NCBI RefSeq assembly: GCF_001514115.1
Contig: NZ_KQ948461.1
Coordinates: 1-64,000, forward strand
Length of the DNA: 64,000 nucleotides
Direction: 5' to 3'
DNA from: Streptomyces olivochromogenes
GTDB taxonomy: Bacteria; Actinomycetota; Actinomycetes; Streptomycetales; Streptomycetaceae
Shown here: positions 52,616 through 61,843 of the stretch, piece after piece
Numbering within the stretch: the stretch's first letter is position 1
Layout of the letters: each line of letters opens with the position of its first letter
The notes under the pieces: model-generated
Told to the model about the DNA's origin: nothing
Seen by the model: only the letters and a program-made list of their open reading frames with translations
The model's database searches: none
Made by a program: the position numbers and the translations under genes

Positions 52616-54240
52616 CGTCTGAAGCGAAGCCGCCGGAGAAGAGTCCCGTGAAGCCGCCGGAGGAGGACGACTTCTCCCACACGGCCTCCGGGATTCCCCT
52701 CAAGGCGGTCTACGGGCCCGCGGACCGGCCCGTCGAGCCGCCCGCGCCGGGACGCTTCCCCTTCACCCGCGGCAACTACTCCTCCGGCTACCGGGGGCGG
52801 CTGTGGACGCTGCGTCAGTACTCCGGCTTCGGCACCGCCGAGGAGTCCAACCGGCGCTACCGCTACCTCCTCGAACAGGGCGGCACCGGACTGTCCGTGG
52901 CGCTCGACCTGCCCACCCAGTGCGGCTACGACTCCGACGATCCGGAGGTGAGCGAGGAGGTGGGCCGGGTCGGCGTCGCCCTCGACACGCTCGCCGACGC
53001 CGAGGTGCTCTTCGAGGACATCCCCCTCGACCGGATCAGCACCAGCTTCACCATCAACGGCACGGCGGCGATCCTGCTGGCGTTCTACGTGGCCGCCGCC
53101 GAGCGCCGCGGAGTACCCCGGGCGAAGCTCACCGGGACGATCCAGAACGACATCCTCAAGGAGTACGCCTCCCGGGGCACCTGGATCTGGCCGCCCGAGC
53201 CGTCGCTGCGGCTGATCGCCGACACCATCGAGTTCTGCGCGGCCGAGGTGCCGCGGTTCAACGCGATCTCGGTGGCCGGCGCGCACTTCCGCGACGCCGG
53301 CGCCAACGCCGTGCAGGAGATGGCGTTCACGCTCGCCGACGGCGTCACCTACTGCGACACGGTGCTGGCGCGCGGCCGGATGACGATCGACCGGTTCGCC
53401 CCGCAGATCTCCTTCTTCTTCTACACCCACGGCGACTTCTTCGAGGAGATCGCCAAGTACCGTGCGGGCCGCAGACGTTGGGCGACGATCGTCCGCGAGC
53501 GGTACGGCGCGAGCACCGACAAGGCGTCGATGTTCCGCTTCGGCTGTGTGGCCGGCGGGGCCTCCCTGTACGCGCCACAGGCCCAGAACAACACGGTCCG
53601 GGTGGCGTACGAGGCGATGGCCTCGGTGCTGGGCGGCGTGCAGTCGATGTTCACGGCAGCCTGGGACGAGCCGTTCGCGCTGCCCAGCGAGGAGTCGGCG
53701 ACGCTCGCCCTGCGCACCCAGCAGATCCTCGCCCACGAGACCGGCGTCGCCCGGGTCGCGGACCCGCTCGGCGGCTCGTACTTCGTGGAAGCCCTCACGG
53801 ACGCCACCGAGGAACGCATCGCCGAGATCATGGCGGACCTGGAACACCACGGGGGCATGGTCCGGGCGATCGAGGACGGCTACCTCCAGGGCCTCATCGC
53901 CGACGAGGCCTACCGCCTCCACCAGGACGTCGAGGCGGGTACCCGGCCGGTCGTCGGCGTCAACCGCTTCGCCACGCCCGAGCCGCCGCCCCGGCTGGAG
54001 ACGTACGAGCTCGACGGGGAAGGCCGCGACCGGCAGTTGAAGCGGCTCGCCGACGTCAAGGCCACCCGCGACGCCGCGGCCGTACGGGACCGCCTCGCCG
54101 CCCTCGCCCGCGGCGCCGAGGGCACCGACAACCTCATGCCCCTGCTCATCGACTGCGCCAAGGCCTACTGCACGGTCGGCGAGATGGTCGCCGCCCTCAA
54201 GGCGGTCTGGGGCGAGTTCCGGCAACCGGTGGTGTTCTGA
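52612..54240 (+). CDS. B12-dependent acyl-CoA mutase, large (substrate) subunit
   Basis: This 542-residue protein is the substrate-binding barrel of the methylmalonyl-/isobutyryl-/2-hydroxyisobutyryl-CoA mutase family, without its own B12 domain. The active-site residues visible by alignment are Tyr 70 (TLRQYSGFGT), Gln 103 (LPTQCGYDSDD), Gln 178 (TIQNDILKEY), Arg 188 (ASRGTW) and His 225. Tyr and Arg at these positions match methylmalonyl- and ethylmalonyl-CoA mutases, in which the Arg binds a free carboxylate, whereas Icm and Hcm differ. I therefore infer a dicarboxylyl-CoA substrate. The B12 subunit is encoded next. Confidence 0.9.
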   Translation: MTSEAKPPEKSPVKPPEEDDFSHTASGIPLKAVYGPADRPVEPPAPGRFPFTRGNYSSGYRGRLWTLRQYSGFGTAEESNRRYRYLLEQGGTGLSVALDLPTQCGYDSDDPEVSEEVGRVGVALDTLADAEVLFEDIPLDRISTSFTINGTAAILLAFYVAAAERRGVPRAKLTGTIQNDILKEYASRGTWIWPPEPSLRLIADTIEFCAAEVPRFNAISVAGAHFRDAGANAVQEMAFTLADGVTYCDTVLARGRMTIDRFAPQISFFFYTHGDFFEEIAKYRAGRRRWATIVRERYGASTDKASMFRFGCVAGGASLYAPQAQNNTVRVAYEAMASVLGGVQSMFTAAWDEPFALPSEESATLALRTQQILAHETGVARVADPLGGSYFVEALTDATEERIAEIMADLEHHGGMVRAIEDGYLQGLIADEAYRLHQDVEAGTRPVVGVNRFATPEPPPRLETYELDGEGRDRQLKRLADVKATRDAAAVRDRLAALARGAEGTDNLMPLLIDCAKAYCTVGEMVAALKAVWGEFRQPVVF

Positions 54241-54653
54241 TGTCGTTCCGTGTGCTCATCGCCAAACCCGGTCTGGACGGCCACGACCGCGGGGCCAAGA
54301 TCGTCGCGCGGACACTGCGCGACGCCGGGTTCGAGGTGGTCTTCACCGGCATCCGCCAGCGTGTCGACACCATCGTGGCGACCGCGCTCCAGGAGGACGT
54401 GGCCGTGGTCGGCCTCAGCATCCTCTCCGGCGCGCATCTGGCGCTGACGGCACGGGTCGTGGAGGGGCTGCGGGCCGCCGGGGCCGAGGACATCGCCGTC
54501 GTCGTGGGCGGCACCATCCCCCAGGCCGACGTGCCCCGCATGAAGGCGGCGGGTGCGGCGGCGGTCTTCCCCACCGGAACACCCCTCGACGCCATCGTGG
54601 CGCAGATGCGCGCCCTGACGGCGGTCGTCCCCGCCTCGCCCGCGACCCCCTGA
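54240..54653 (+). CDS. B12-binding subunit of acyl-CoA mutase
   Basis: This 137-residue Rossmann-like cobalamin domain has GLDGHDRG (His is the lower axial cobalt ligand; D-x-H-x-x-G), GLSILSG and VVVGGTIP for the nucleotide tail. Its ATG shares a base with the large-subunit stop. Together they form a split mutase like IcmAB/HcmAB. I recognise no MeaB/MeaI-type G-protein chaperone gene in the window. Confidence 0.94.
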   Translation: MSFRVLIAKPGLDGHDRGAKIVARTLRDAGFEVVFTGIRQRVDTIVATALQEDVAVVGLSILSGAHLALTARVVEGLRAAGAEDIAVVVGGTIPQADVPRMKAAGAAAVFPTGTPLDAIVAQMRALTAVVPASPATP

Positions 54654-54689
54654 CCTGCCGCTGCCGGATGACGGGGGAGGGCCGGCCAC

Positions 54690-54752
54690 TCGAGACATCG
54701 GCACTTCGAGACAACGGAACCTCAAAACAACGGAACCCCGAAACCCCGAAAA
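54690..54752. repeat. Imperfect short tandem repeats before LLM gene
   Basis: Related units (ACTTCGAGACAACGGA, ACCTCAAAACAACGGA, then ACCCCGAAA) follow one another in the 111-base gap between the mutase and the LLM oxidoreductase. I see no gene or clear terminator here. Confidence 0.5.
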
Positions 54753-54764
54753 CTGGGAGGCACT

Positions 54765-55721
54765 GTGCGGGTCGGTGTGATGATCGGGCCGGAGCGTGGG
54801 GACTCCGCGCGCAAGGTCGCGCGGATGATCGACGACGTGACCTGGGCGGAGCGGGCGGGCCTCGACACCGCCTGGGTGCCCCAGATCCCCACGGACTTCG
54901 ACGCGTTGACGGCCGTGGCCCTGATGGGCGCGCGGACCGAGCGGATCGAGATCGGGACCGCGGTCGTACCGCTCCAGACACAGCACCCGATCGCCCTCGC
55001 GCGCCAGGCGCTGTCCGCGCAGGGCGCCGCGGGCGGGCGGCTCGCCCTGGGCCTCGGGCCCTCCCACCACTGGATCATCCAGGACATGCTGGGACTGCCC
55101 TACGAGCGGCCCGCCGCCTTCACCCGTGACTATCTGGAGGTCCTGGACGCGGCGCTGCGCGGACCCGGCCCGGTCGACGTCGAGAACGGCACGTTCACCG
55201 TGCACAACCCGCTCGACCTCGCCCCCGTGGCACCTCTTCCGGTACTGCTCGCCGCGCTCGGCCCGGTCATGCTGGCACTCGCGGGCGAGCGGGCGGACGG
55301 GACCGTCCTGTGGATGGCCGACGAACGCGCGGTCGCCGACCACGTCGTACCCCGTATCACCAAGGCGGCGGACGGCGCGGGGCGGACGGCGCCGCGGATC
55401 GTCGCGGGCATCCCGGTGTGTCTGTGCCGGCCCGCCGAGGCCGACGCGGCGCGCGAGCGGGCCAACCGGATCCTCGGGGAGGCGGAAGTGTCGCCCAATT
55501 ACCAGCGGCTCCTTGACCACGGCGACGCCCGGGACATCGGCGACCTGTGCGCGGCCGGTGACGAGACGGCCATCGCGGCCCGCTTCCGGCGCTTCGCCGA
55601 CGCCGGGGTCACCGATCTGTCGGTACGGCTGCTGCCGATCGGCGAGGGCCGCGAGGAACTGATCGCCTCCAAGCGCCGGACCCGTGAGGTGCTCGCCGGG
55701 ATCGCGGCGGACTTCCGATGA
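54765..55721 (+). CDS. LLM-class flavin/F420-dependent oxidoreductase
   Basis: This 318-residue luciferase-like barrel has IEIGTAVVPLQTQHPIALAR and LALGLGPSHH, typical of F420-dependent LLM oxidoreductases of actinobacteria. It probably reduces or oxidises a CoA-ester intermediate, or acts as a monooxygenase with an unseen flavin reductase. GGGAGG precedes the GTG start at 54765. The stop overlaps the CoA transferase start. Confidence 0.9.
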   Translation: MRVGVMIGPERGDSARKVARMIDDVTWAERAGLDTAWVPQIPTDFDALTAVALMGARTERIEIGTAVVPLQTQHPIALARQALSAQGAAGGRLALGLGPSHHWIIQDMLGLPYERPAAFTRDYLEVLDAALRGPGPVDVENGTFTVHNPLDLAPVAPLPVLLAALGPVMLALAGERADGTVLWMADERAVADHVVPRITKAADGAGRTAPRIVAGIPVCLCRPAEADAARERANRILGEAEVSPNYQRLLDHGDARDIGDLCAAGDETAIAARFRRFADAGVTDLSVRLLPIGEGREELIASKRRTREVLAGIAADFR

Positions 55722-56785
55722 CCACCGGCCCCGCGACCACCGGCCCCGCGACCGCCGGGCCGCTGGCCGGCATCCGTGTCCTGGAGGTCGGCCACATGCT
55801 GGCGGGCCCGTACGCCACGATGATGCTCGCCGACCTCGGTGCCGAGGTCGTCAAGATCGAGCCGCCGGGCGGGGACATCTCCCGGCAGGTGAGCGACGCG
55901 TACTTCGCCAGCCTCAACCGGGGCAAGCGCAGTGTCCGCTTCGACCTGACCACGCCGAGCGGTCAGGAACGACTCGGTGAACTCGTCGCGGACGCCCACG
56001 CGTTGCTGGTCAACCTCAAACCGTCGGCGATCCACCGGCTCGGGCTCACCTATGAGGCGCTGAAGAAGTGGAACGAACGGATCGTCTGCGTCGCGCTCAC
56101 GGGCTTCGGCCTGGACGCGGGCGACGACCCGGCCTTCGACTACGTCGTCCAGGCGGCCACCGGCGTCGCCGCGCTGACCGGCGACCCGGCAGGCCCGCCG
56201 ACCCTGCCCGGCTACTCCTCGGCCGACAACTCCTCCGGCCTCACCGCGGCGCTCGGTCTGCTCGCGCAGATCGTCTCGGGCCGTGGCGGGCAGGTCGAGG
56301 TGTCGCTGCGGGACGTGATGCTCTCCCAGCTCAACTACCGGGCGTCCGCCTACCTCAACGAGGGGGTCGAGCCGCGCCGTCTGCCGCTGGGCGCGCACTC
56401 CTACTACGTACCGGCGCAGCTCTTCCCCACGTCGGACGGCCACTTGGCCCTGTTCATCACCCACGACGGCTTCTGGAAGTCCTTCGCCGCGGAGGCGGGC
56501 ATCGAGGGCTTCCCTGCGATGGCCGAACGCGCGGCGCGTCGCGAGGAGGTGCTCGACGTGGTGACGAAGGCCCTGGCGACCGACACCGCGACCGCCTGGG
56601 AGACGCGGCTGCGTCCCCTGGGCGTGCCCGCGGCGGCCGTACGGACGTTGCCGCAGGCGCTGGCGGCGACACCGGAGGCGATCGTGACGGCCGGGGAGTT
56701 CCGGCTGGTACGCGGGCCCGTGCGGGTGGCCGGGTACGAGCCCGAGTACGGACCGCCGCCCCGCCTGGGGGAGCACGGCCCGTAG
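55718..56785 (+). CDS. CaiB/BaiF-family (type III) CoA transferase or racemase
   Basis: This 355-residue family III CoA transferase has NRGKRSVRFDL and catalytic Asp 141 in AFDYVVQAATG. The family also contains alpha-methylacyl-CoA racemase, which is possible in a branched-chain pathway. The first residues (TTGPATTGPATAGP) come from a 15-bp tandem duplication (about 55721-55756). It is the last gene before the terminator. Confidence 0.9.
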   Translation: MTTGPATTGPATAGPLAGIRVLEVGHMLAGPYATMMLADLGAEVVKIEPPGGDISRQVSDAYFASLNRGKRSVRFDLTTPSGQERLGELVADAHALLVNLKPSAIHRLGLTYEALKKWNERIVCVALTGFGLDAGDDPAFDYVVQAATGVAALTGDPAGPPTLPGYSSADNSSGLTAALGLLAQIVSGRGGQVEVSLRDVMLSQLNYRASAYLNEGVEPRRLPLGAHSYYVPAQLFPTSDGHLALFITHDGFWKSFAAEAGIEGFPAMAERAARREEVLDVVTKALATDTATAWETRLRPLGVPAAAVRTLPQALAATPEAIVTAGEFRLVRGPVRVAGYEPEYGPPPRLGEHGP

Positions 56786-56813
56786 AGCGTTGGGCCGTTC
56801 GCAGCGGACACGC

Positions 56814-56850
56814 GAAGGGGTCCCGGGAGTTCGACTCCCGGGACCCCTTC
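56814..56850. terminator. Bidirectional terminator, 17-bp perfect stem
   Basis: A 17-bp perfect stem (56814-56830 with 56834-56850) closes over TCG. It lies between the convergent CoA transferase and SDR genes. Confidence 0.92.
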
Positions 56851-56853
56851 CGT

Positions 56854-57618
56854 TCACCCCGGCATCGACTCCGACTTCTGCACCGTGCCGGTGATGCCGC
56901 TCGCGTCCTGGCCGGCCAGGAGTACGGCCGCGTTCGCCATCGCCTCCGGGGGTTCGATCATCTCCGGTGGGATCTGGCGTCCGCCGCCCCCGGCCTGCCA
57001 GCCCTCGGTGACGACGACACGCGACGGCGCCAGGCAGTTGACCGCGATGTTGTCGGTCTTGAGGGTGGCGGCGAGCCCGAGATAGAGGCGCTCGACGCCC
57101 GCCTTGGAGACCCAGTACGCGTTGGCGCCCCTGTCGGTCATGCCGACCCCGTTGGTCGTCACCGCCACCAACGAGCCCCCGCCGCGCGCCCTGATGTGCG
57201 GGATGACGGCCTTGGTGACGAGGAAGACCCCGGTGAGATTGACGTCCAGGCACAGCTGCCAGCGCTTGAGCGGGGTGGACTCGACCGGGCCGAGCCACAT
57301 GACCCCGGCGTTGGCGATCAGGATGTCGATCCCGCCGAACTCCGCGGCGGTCGCGGCCACGGCGGCCTCGACCGACGCCTCGGAGGTCACGTCGCACGCG
57401 ACCGCGAGGGCGCGGCCGCCCGCCGATTTGATCCGATCGGCCACGGCGTGGATCGTGCCGGGTATCCGGCCCTCCTCCTCGGAGCGCGCGGCGACCGCGA
57501 CCGCGGCTCCGGCCTCCGCGAGCCCCCGGGCGATGTTGCGGCCGATGCCCCGGCTCGCCCCGGCGACGAACGCCACCTTTCCCTTCAACTCGCCGCTCAC
57601 GTGCGGTCGGCCGTTCAC
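56854..57618 (-). CDS. Short-chain dehydrogenase/reductase
   Basis: This 254-residue SDR has AGASRGIG, IANAG and YWVSKAG (Tyr/Lys). The catalytic Ser position reads VAVTTNGVG, so Thr replaces Ser. It has an insertion after strand 2 (EEEGRIPGTIHAVADRI) found in 3-hydroxyacyl-CoA-type SDRs. Its start overlaps the stop of the upstream SDR gene (ATGA), so the two are translationally coupled. Confidence 0.88.
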   Translation of the reverse strand: MNGRPHVSGELKGKVAFVAGASRGIGRNIARGLAEAGAAVAVAARSEEEGRIPGTIHAVADRIKSAGGRALAVACDVTSEASVEAAVAATAAEFGGIDILIANAGVMWLGPVESTPLKRWQLCLDVNLTGVFLVTKAVIPHIRARGGGSLVAVTTNGVGMTDRGANAYWVSKAGVERLYLGLAATLKTDNIAVNCLAPSRVVVTEGWQAGGGGRQIPPEMIEPPEAMANAAVLLAGQDASGITGTVQKSESMPG

Positions 57619-58376
57619 TTCGGCGGGAACCGGAGGGCGCCGTCGAGGCGGATGACCTCGCCGTTGAGATAGTCGTTCTCGCAGATGTGCTCCACGAGAG
57701 CCGCGTACTCGGGGGAGCGGCCCATGCGCTTGGGATGCGGGACCTTGGGCCCCCAGTAGGCCTCCAGTTGGTCGCCCGCCGCGCCGTAGGCCGGGGTGAG
57801 GAAGGTGCCCGGGGCGATCGTGACGACCCGGATGCCCAGCGGCGAGAGGTCGCGCGCGGCGACGAGGGTCATGCCGACCACCCCGCCCTTGGCGGCGGCG
57901 TACGGGATCTGCCCGATCTGCCCCTCGTACGCCGCGATCGACGCGGTGTTGACGATGACGCCCCGGTCGCCGTCGACCGCCTCCTGTCGTGCGATGGCCG
58001 CAGCCGCCAGGCGCATGACGTTGAAGACGGCCGTGAGGTAGAAGTCGATGGTCTTCCGGAAGCCCGCGAGATCCAGGGGTTCGCCGTCCTTGCCGACGAG
58101 CCGGCCGCCACTGGCCGGGCCGCCGTGCGCGTCCACCGAGATCCTGAGCGGTCCCGCCGCCTCGGCCTCGGCCATCGCGGCCTTGACGTCGTTCTCGTCG
58201 GTGGCGTCCGTGCGTACGTAACGGACGCCCAACTCCGCCTCGAGCGCCTTGCCCTTCTCATCGGCGAGGTCGGCCACGACCACCTTCGCTCCTGCCGCGT
58301 GGAGGCGACGGACGGTGGCCTCGCCCAGGCCCCCCGCCCCACCGACGACGACCGCGGAACTCCCACTGATCTGCAT
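57615..58376 (-). CDS. SDR, 3-hydroxyacyl-CoA dehydrogenase (HSD17B10)-like
   Basis: This 253-residue SDR has VVGGAGGLGEATVRRL, Ser in VNTASIAAYEGQIGQ and YAAAKGG. The AYEGQIGQ and C-terminal GEVIRLDGALR segments are characteristic of type 10 17-beta-HSD/2-methyl-3-hydroxybutyryl-CoA dehydrogenase. I chose ATG 58376 (GAGAGGA upstream). It is the first gene of a two-SDR operon, reading away from the operator at 58414. Confidence 0.9.
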   Translation of the reverse strand: MQISGSSAVVVGGAGGLGEATVRRLHAAGAKVVVADLADEKGKALEAELGVRYVRTDATDENDVKAAMAEAEAAGPLRISVDAHGGPASGGRLVGKDGEPLDLAGFRKTIDFYLTAVFNVMRLAAAAIARQEAVDGDRGVIVNTASIAAYEGQIGQIPYAAAKGGVVGMTLVAARDLSPLGIRVVTIAPGTFLTPAYGAAGDQLEAYWGPKVPHPKRMGRSPEYAALVEHICENDYLNGEVIRLDGALRFPPK

Positions 58377-58413
58377 CAAGGTTATCCTCTCTTGCAAGCA
58401 GGGCTCTGTGTAT

Positions 58414-58432
58414 ATGAGAATAGCATTCTCAT
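58414..58432. promoter_or_regulatory. Regulon operator (perfect) in divergent promoter, overlapping a start codon
   Basis: ATGAGAAT-AGC-ATTCTCAT has perfect 8-bp arms, and its last two bases are the AT of the ligase ATG at 58431. The core TAGCAT fits a -10 box for a leaderless transcript to the right. It also lies 38 bases upstream of the divergent SDR. Confidence 0.8.
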
Positions 58433-59858
58433 GAATATCACCATGATCCTTGAGATGGCGGCCTCGGCCGGCGATCGGGCGGTGATAACGGCGGGCGGCC
58501 GTTCGCTGACCGCCGCCGAACTGCTGCGCCGCGCCCATGCCGCCGCCCACCGCTTCCGGGGCCGTCAGGCCGTCGTCCATCTCGGCGCCAACCAACTCGC
58601 CTATCCCGTCGCCCTGTTCGGAGCCGCTCTGGCGGGCGTTCCCTTCGTCCCGGTCAACTACCGGCTGGGCGAGCAGCAGTTGAACGCCCTGCTGGCCCGC
58701 CATCCCGGCGCCGTGGTCCTGCGCCCGGCCGACCTCGACGCCCTCCTCGACGAGCGCCCGGACGTGGAGTTCCTGGACCCGCCGCAGGACCAGGACTCCG
58801 TCGCCGTGCTGCTCTACACCAGCGGCACGACCGCCGAGCCCAAGGCGGCCGTGCTCCGGCACCGCCATCTGCTCGCCTACGTGCTGAACACCCAGGAGTT
58901 CGCGTCGGCCGAGGAGGGCGACGCGTCGCTGGTGGCGGTACCGCCGTACCACGTCGCGGGGCTGATGAACCTGCTGACGAACCTCTACTCCGGCCGCCGG
59001 ATCGTGTACCTGGAGGCCTTCGACCCGAGGCAGTGGCTGGAGACGGTACGGGGGGAGCGGATCAGCCATGCCCTCGTCGTGCCGACCATGCTCGCCCGGA
59101 TCGTCGCCGAGGTGCCCGGCGACGACGCCGGGACGCCCCTGTTGCGCAGCCTCGCCTACGGCGGTGCGCGCACCCCGGGGCCCATCGTGGAACGGGCCTT
59201 GCGCATCTTCCCGCAGACCGGCTTCGTCAACGCCTACGGCCTGACCGAGACCGCCTCCTCCATCGCCGTCCTCGGCCCCGACGACCACTGGCAGGCGTCC
59301 GTGTCGGACGACCCCGCGGTACGCGACCGCCTCGGCTCGGTGGGCCGGGCGCTGCCCGGAATCGAGATCCAGATCCGCACGGACGACGACAAGCCGGCCC
59401 CGGCGGGGGAGAGCGGGCTGGTCTTCGTACGGGGCGAGCAGATCTCCGGCGAGTACGGCGGCCGCAGCGCCCTGGACGCGGCGGGCTGGTTCGCCACCCG
59501 GGACCGCGGGCGGCTCGACGCCGAGGGCTACCTCTTCATCGAGGGGCGCGCCGACGACACCATCATCCGCGGCGGCGAGAACATCGCCCCGGCCGAGATC
59601 GAGGACGTACTCCTCGCCCACCCCGGCATCGTCGAGGCGGCCGTCGTCGGGCTGCCCGACCCCGAGTGGGGGCAGCGGATCGTCGCCATCGTCGTCGGCG
59701 CGGGCGACCCGGCCGAGATCCGGCAGTGGGTCAGGGACCGGCTCCGCTCGTCCAAGACGCCGGACGCCATCGTGTTCCGCGCCGAACTCCCCAAGACCGA
59801 GACCGGAAAACTGCTGCGCCGCACCCTCCTGGCCGAGTTGGAGACCACCCATGCCTGA
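58431..59858 (+). CDS. AMP-dependent acyl-CoA ligase
   Basis: This 475-residue ligase has P-loop LYTSGTTAEPKAAVLRH (a slightly altered TSGTTGxPKG), YGLTETAS, DRGRLDAEGYLFIEGRADD, IIRGGENIAP and adenylation Lys in TETGKLLRRTL. ATG 58431 lies in the operator with no Shine-Dalgarno, and an internal ATG at 58443 is also possible. It is followed, with an eight-base overlap, by a thiolase gene. Confidence 0.9.
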   Translation: MNITMILEMAASAGDRAVITAGGRSLTAAELLRRAHAAAHRFRGRQAVVHLGANQLAYPVALFGAALAGVPFVPVNYRLGEQQLNALLARHPGAVVLRPADLDALLDERPDVEFLDPPQDQDSVAVLLYTSGTTAEPKAAVLRHRHLLAYVLNTQEFASAEEGDASLVAVPPYHVAGLMNLLTNLYSGRRIVYLEAFDPRQWLETVRGERISHALVVPTMLARIVAEVPGDDAGTPLLRSLAYGGARTPGPIVERALRIFPQTGFVNAYGLTETASSIAVLGPDDHWQASVSDDPAVRDRLGSVGRALPGIEIQIRTDDDKPAPAGESGLVFVRGEQISGEYGGRSALDAAGWFATRDRGRLDAEGYLFIEGRADDTIIRGGENIAPAEIEDVLLAHPGIVEAAVVGLPDPEWGQRIVAIVVGAGDPAEIRQWVRDRLRSSKTPDAIVFRAELPKTETGKLLRRTLLAELETTHA

Positions 59859-61002
59859 AGCCGTCATCGCGTCCGCCCTGCGCACCCCCATCGGCACCGC
59901 CGGCAGGGGCACCCTGCGCGACACGACCGCGTTCGACCTGGCCCACCACATCGTCACCGCGGCGGCCGAAGGCCTCGACCCGGCCCTCATCGACGACGTG
60001 ATCCTCGGCGAGGGCCTCTACGGCGGTGGCGTCCTGGCCCGGCACGCCGCGGTCACCGCGGGGCTCACCTCGGTCGCGGGGCTGGCCAACAACCGGCACT
60101 GCGCCGCGGGCATGGCCGCCGTCCAGAGCGCCGCCGCGAGCGTGATGGCGGGGATGGACGAACTCGTCATCGCAGGCGGCGTCAACTCGGCCTCCACCTC
60201 CCCGAAGGCGCTCTTCCGGGTCAACGGCGAGTGGGAACCCTGGATGTCGCCCACCCACCCCGACCGCCCCGACGCCCCCAACAAGGACATGTCGATCACG
60301 GTGGGCTGGAACACCGCCGTCGCGGCGGGTCTCACCCGCGTCGAACTGGACGCCTGGGCGCTGCGCTCGCACCGCAACGCCGTGGCGGCCATCGACGAGG
60401 GCCGCTTCAAGGAGGAGATCGTCCCGATCGAGACCCCGCACGGGCTGTTCTCCGTCGACGAGCACCCGCGCCGGGACACCAGCGCCGAGAAACTGGCCAG
60501 GCTGAAGCCCCTGCACCCGGAGATCGACGGGTTCAGCATCACGGCGGGCAACGCGGGCGGCGCGAACGACGCCGCGGTCGCTCTGGTCGTCGCGAGCGGG
60601 GCGACGGCGGCCCGCGAGGGGCTGACGGCCCTCGCCTCCGTACGGTCCTGGGCGTCCGTCGGCGTCGACCCCGCCGAGATGGGCCTGGCCCCGGTGAAGG
60701 CGATCCCCAAGGCCCTGGCCCGCGCCGGCCTGTCGATCGCCGACGTCGACCTGTTCGAGATCAACGAGGCGTTCGCCTCGGTGCCCGTCGCCGCGGTCCG
60801 GCTGCTCGAACTCGACCCGGACACGGTGAACTTCAGCGGCAGCGGCTGCTCCCTCGGCCACCCGGTCGCCGCCACCGGGGCCCGCATGCTGGTCACGCTC
60901 GTCCACGAACTGCGCAGGCGCGGTGGTGGCATCGGGGTGGCCGCACTGTGCGCGGGCGGCGGTATGGGGTCGGCGACGGTCATCGAGGTCCCGGCTCCCT
61001 GA
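59851..61002 (+). CDS. Acetyl-CoA acyltransferase (degradative thiolase)
   Basis: This 383-residue thiolase is fully equipped: nucleophile Cys 84 (NRHCAAGMAAV), NEAFAS, GHPVAATGAR with catalytic His and the second Cys in CAGGGMG. It would cleave 3-ketoacyl-CoA, complementing the aldolase-type fusion at 41295. It converges with the thioesterase gene across a 28-base gap holding only a weak GGCGC hairpin. Confidence 0.94.
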   Translation: MPEAVIASALRTPIGTAGRGTLRDTTAFDLAHHIVTAAAEGLDPALIDDVILGEGLYGGGVLARHAAVTAGLTSVAGLANNRHCAAGMAAVQSAAASVMAGMDELVIAGGVNSASTSPKALFRVNGEWEPWMSPTHPDRPDAPNKDMSITVGWNTAVAAGLTRVELDAWALRSHRNAVAAIDEGRFKEEIVPIETPHGLFSVDEHPRRDTSAEKLARLKPLHPEIDGFSITAGNAGGANDAAVALVVASGATAAREGLTALASVRSWASVGVDPAEMGLAPVKAIPKALARAGLSIADVDLFEINEAFASVPVAAVRLLELDPDTVNFSGSGCSLGHPVAATGARMLVTLVHELRRRGGGIGVAALCAGGGMGSATVIEVPAP

Positions 61003-61030
61003 CCCGACGGCGCGCCCCGGCGCCGGTGGA

Positions 61031-61843
61031 TCAGCTCCGGAAGCGGAGCAGCGCCTCCTGGGCGTACGAGGCGACGAGAGAGCCGTCCTCGGTCAGGACG
61101 TCCCCCCGGCCGAAGCAGCGGCCGTGGGCGAGGATCGGGCTGTGCTGGTGCAGCAGCAGCCAGTCGTCGGTGCGCAGCGGCCGGTGGAACCAGAGGCTGT
61201 GCGAGGTGACGGCGGAGGTGAACGCCGTGCGCGAGTCCCGCTGGGAGATTCCGTCGAGGCGGCGCACGGCGGTGCCGATGAGCGTCAGGTCGGTGGCGTA
61301 CGCGGTGAGCGCCGGGGCGAGTTCGGGTGCGACCTCCGGCGTGCGCATCCACAGGTCGTACTCGGGCGGCTCCGCCTTCGGGGACTCCAGGTCGGTGATC
61401 GACCGGGTCGTCCAGGGGATGAGGCCGAGGTCGACGTCGTGCTCGGCGCCGGGCACGGAGGGGACCTTGAAGTCGCTCTGCTGGTCGAGTCCCGCCTCCT
61501 CGGCGTGCAGGGACACCGAGGCGGTGGCGATGACGCCCGGCGTCTGCCGGGCGACGATCGTCAGCGTCGCGAAGGTGCCGCCCTCGCGATGGCGCGTCAC
61601 TTCGTAGCGCACGGGTTCGTCGGTCAGGCCCTCGCGCGGGAACTGCGCGTGCAGGGACTTGACGGTCTTGTCCGGGCAGGTGAGAGCGGCGGCCCGGACG
61701 AACTGGGCCAGCAGCTGCCCGCCGAACAGCCGGTGGTAGCTGAGGTGTTGGTTGGATCCCTCGAAGCCCGTGACGGACTCGGGTGCAGAGGGGTCGGGGC
61801 GCAGCTCCAGGCAGGTGAGCAGGTCGTTCCAGAGGTCGGTCAC
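61031..61843 (-). CDS. tesB: Acyl-CoA thioesterase II (TesB-like, double hot-dog)
   Basis: This 270-residue double hot-dog thioesterase has FGGQLLAQFVRAA, SLHAQFPREG in place of the usual SLHSYFL, and a C-terminal domain with TAFTSAVTSHSLWFHRPLR. The typical Asp/Gln region (LDGISQRDSR) is present. It hydrolyses acyl-CoA, perhaps to recycle CoA or release dead-end products. GTG 61843 follows GGGAG; the frame to 61972 adds non-family sequence. It is downstream of the LLM gene. Confidence 0.9.
   Translation of the reverse strand: MTDLWNDLLTCLELRPDPSAPESVTGFEGSNQHLSYHRLFGGQLLAQFVRAAALTCPDKTVKSLHAQFPREGLTDEPVRYEVTRHREGGTFATLTIVARQTPGVIATASVSLHAEEAGLDQQSDFKVPSVPGAEHDVDLGLIPWTTRSITDLESPKAEPPEYDLWMRTPEVAPELAPALTAYATDLTLIGTAVRRLDGISQRDSRTAFTSAVTSHSLWFHRPLRTDDWLLLHQHSPILAHGRCFGRGDVLTEDGSLVASYAQEALLRFRS

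Noticed and set aside
56814..56850. GTTCGACTC resembling a tRNA T-arm
   Set aside because: It is the tip of a symmetric 17-bp stem between convergent genes. No acceptor, D or anticodon arms are present, so it is a terminator.
57615..59990. Long minus-strand frame that would extend the SDR N-terminally by about 540 residues
   Set aside because: The extension is the antisense of a complete ligase gene and crosses the operator at 58414. The SDR starts at ATG 58376 with a Shine-Dalgarno.
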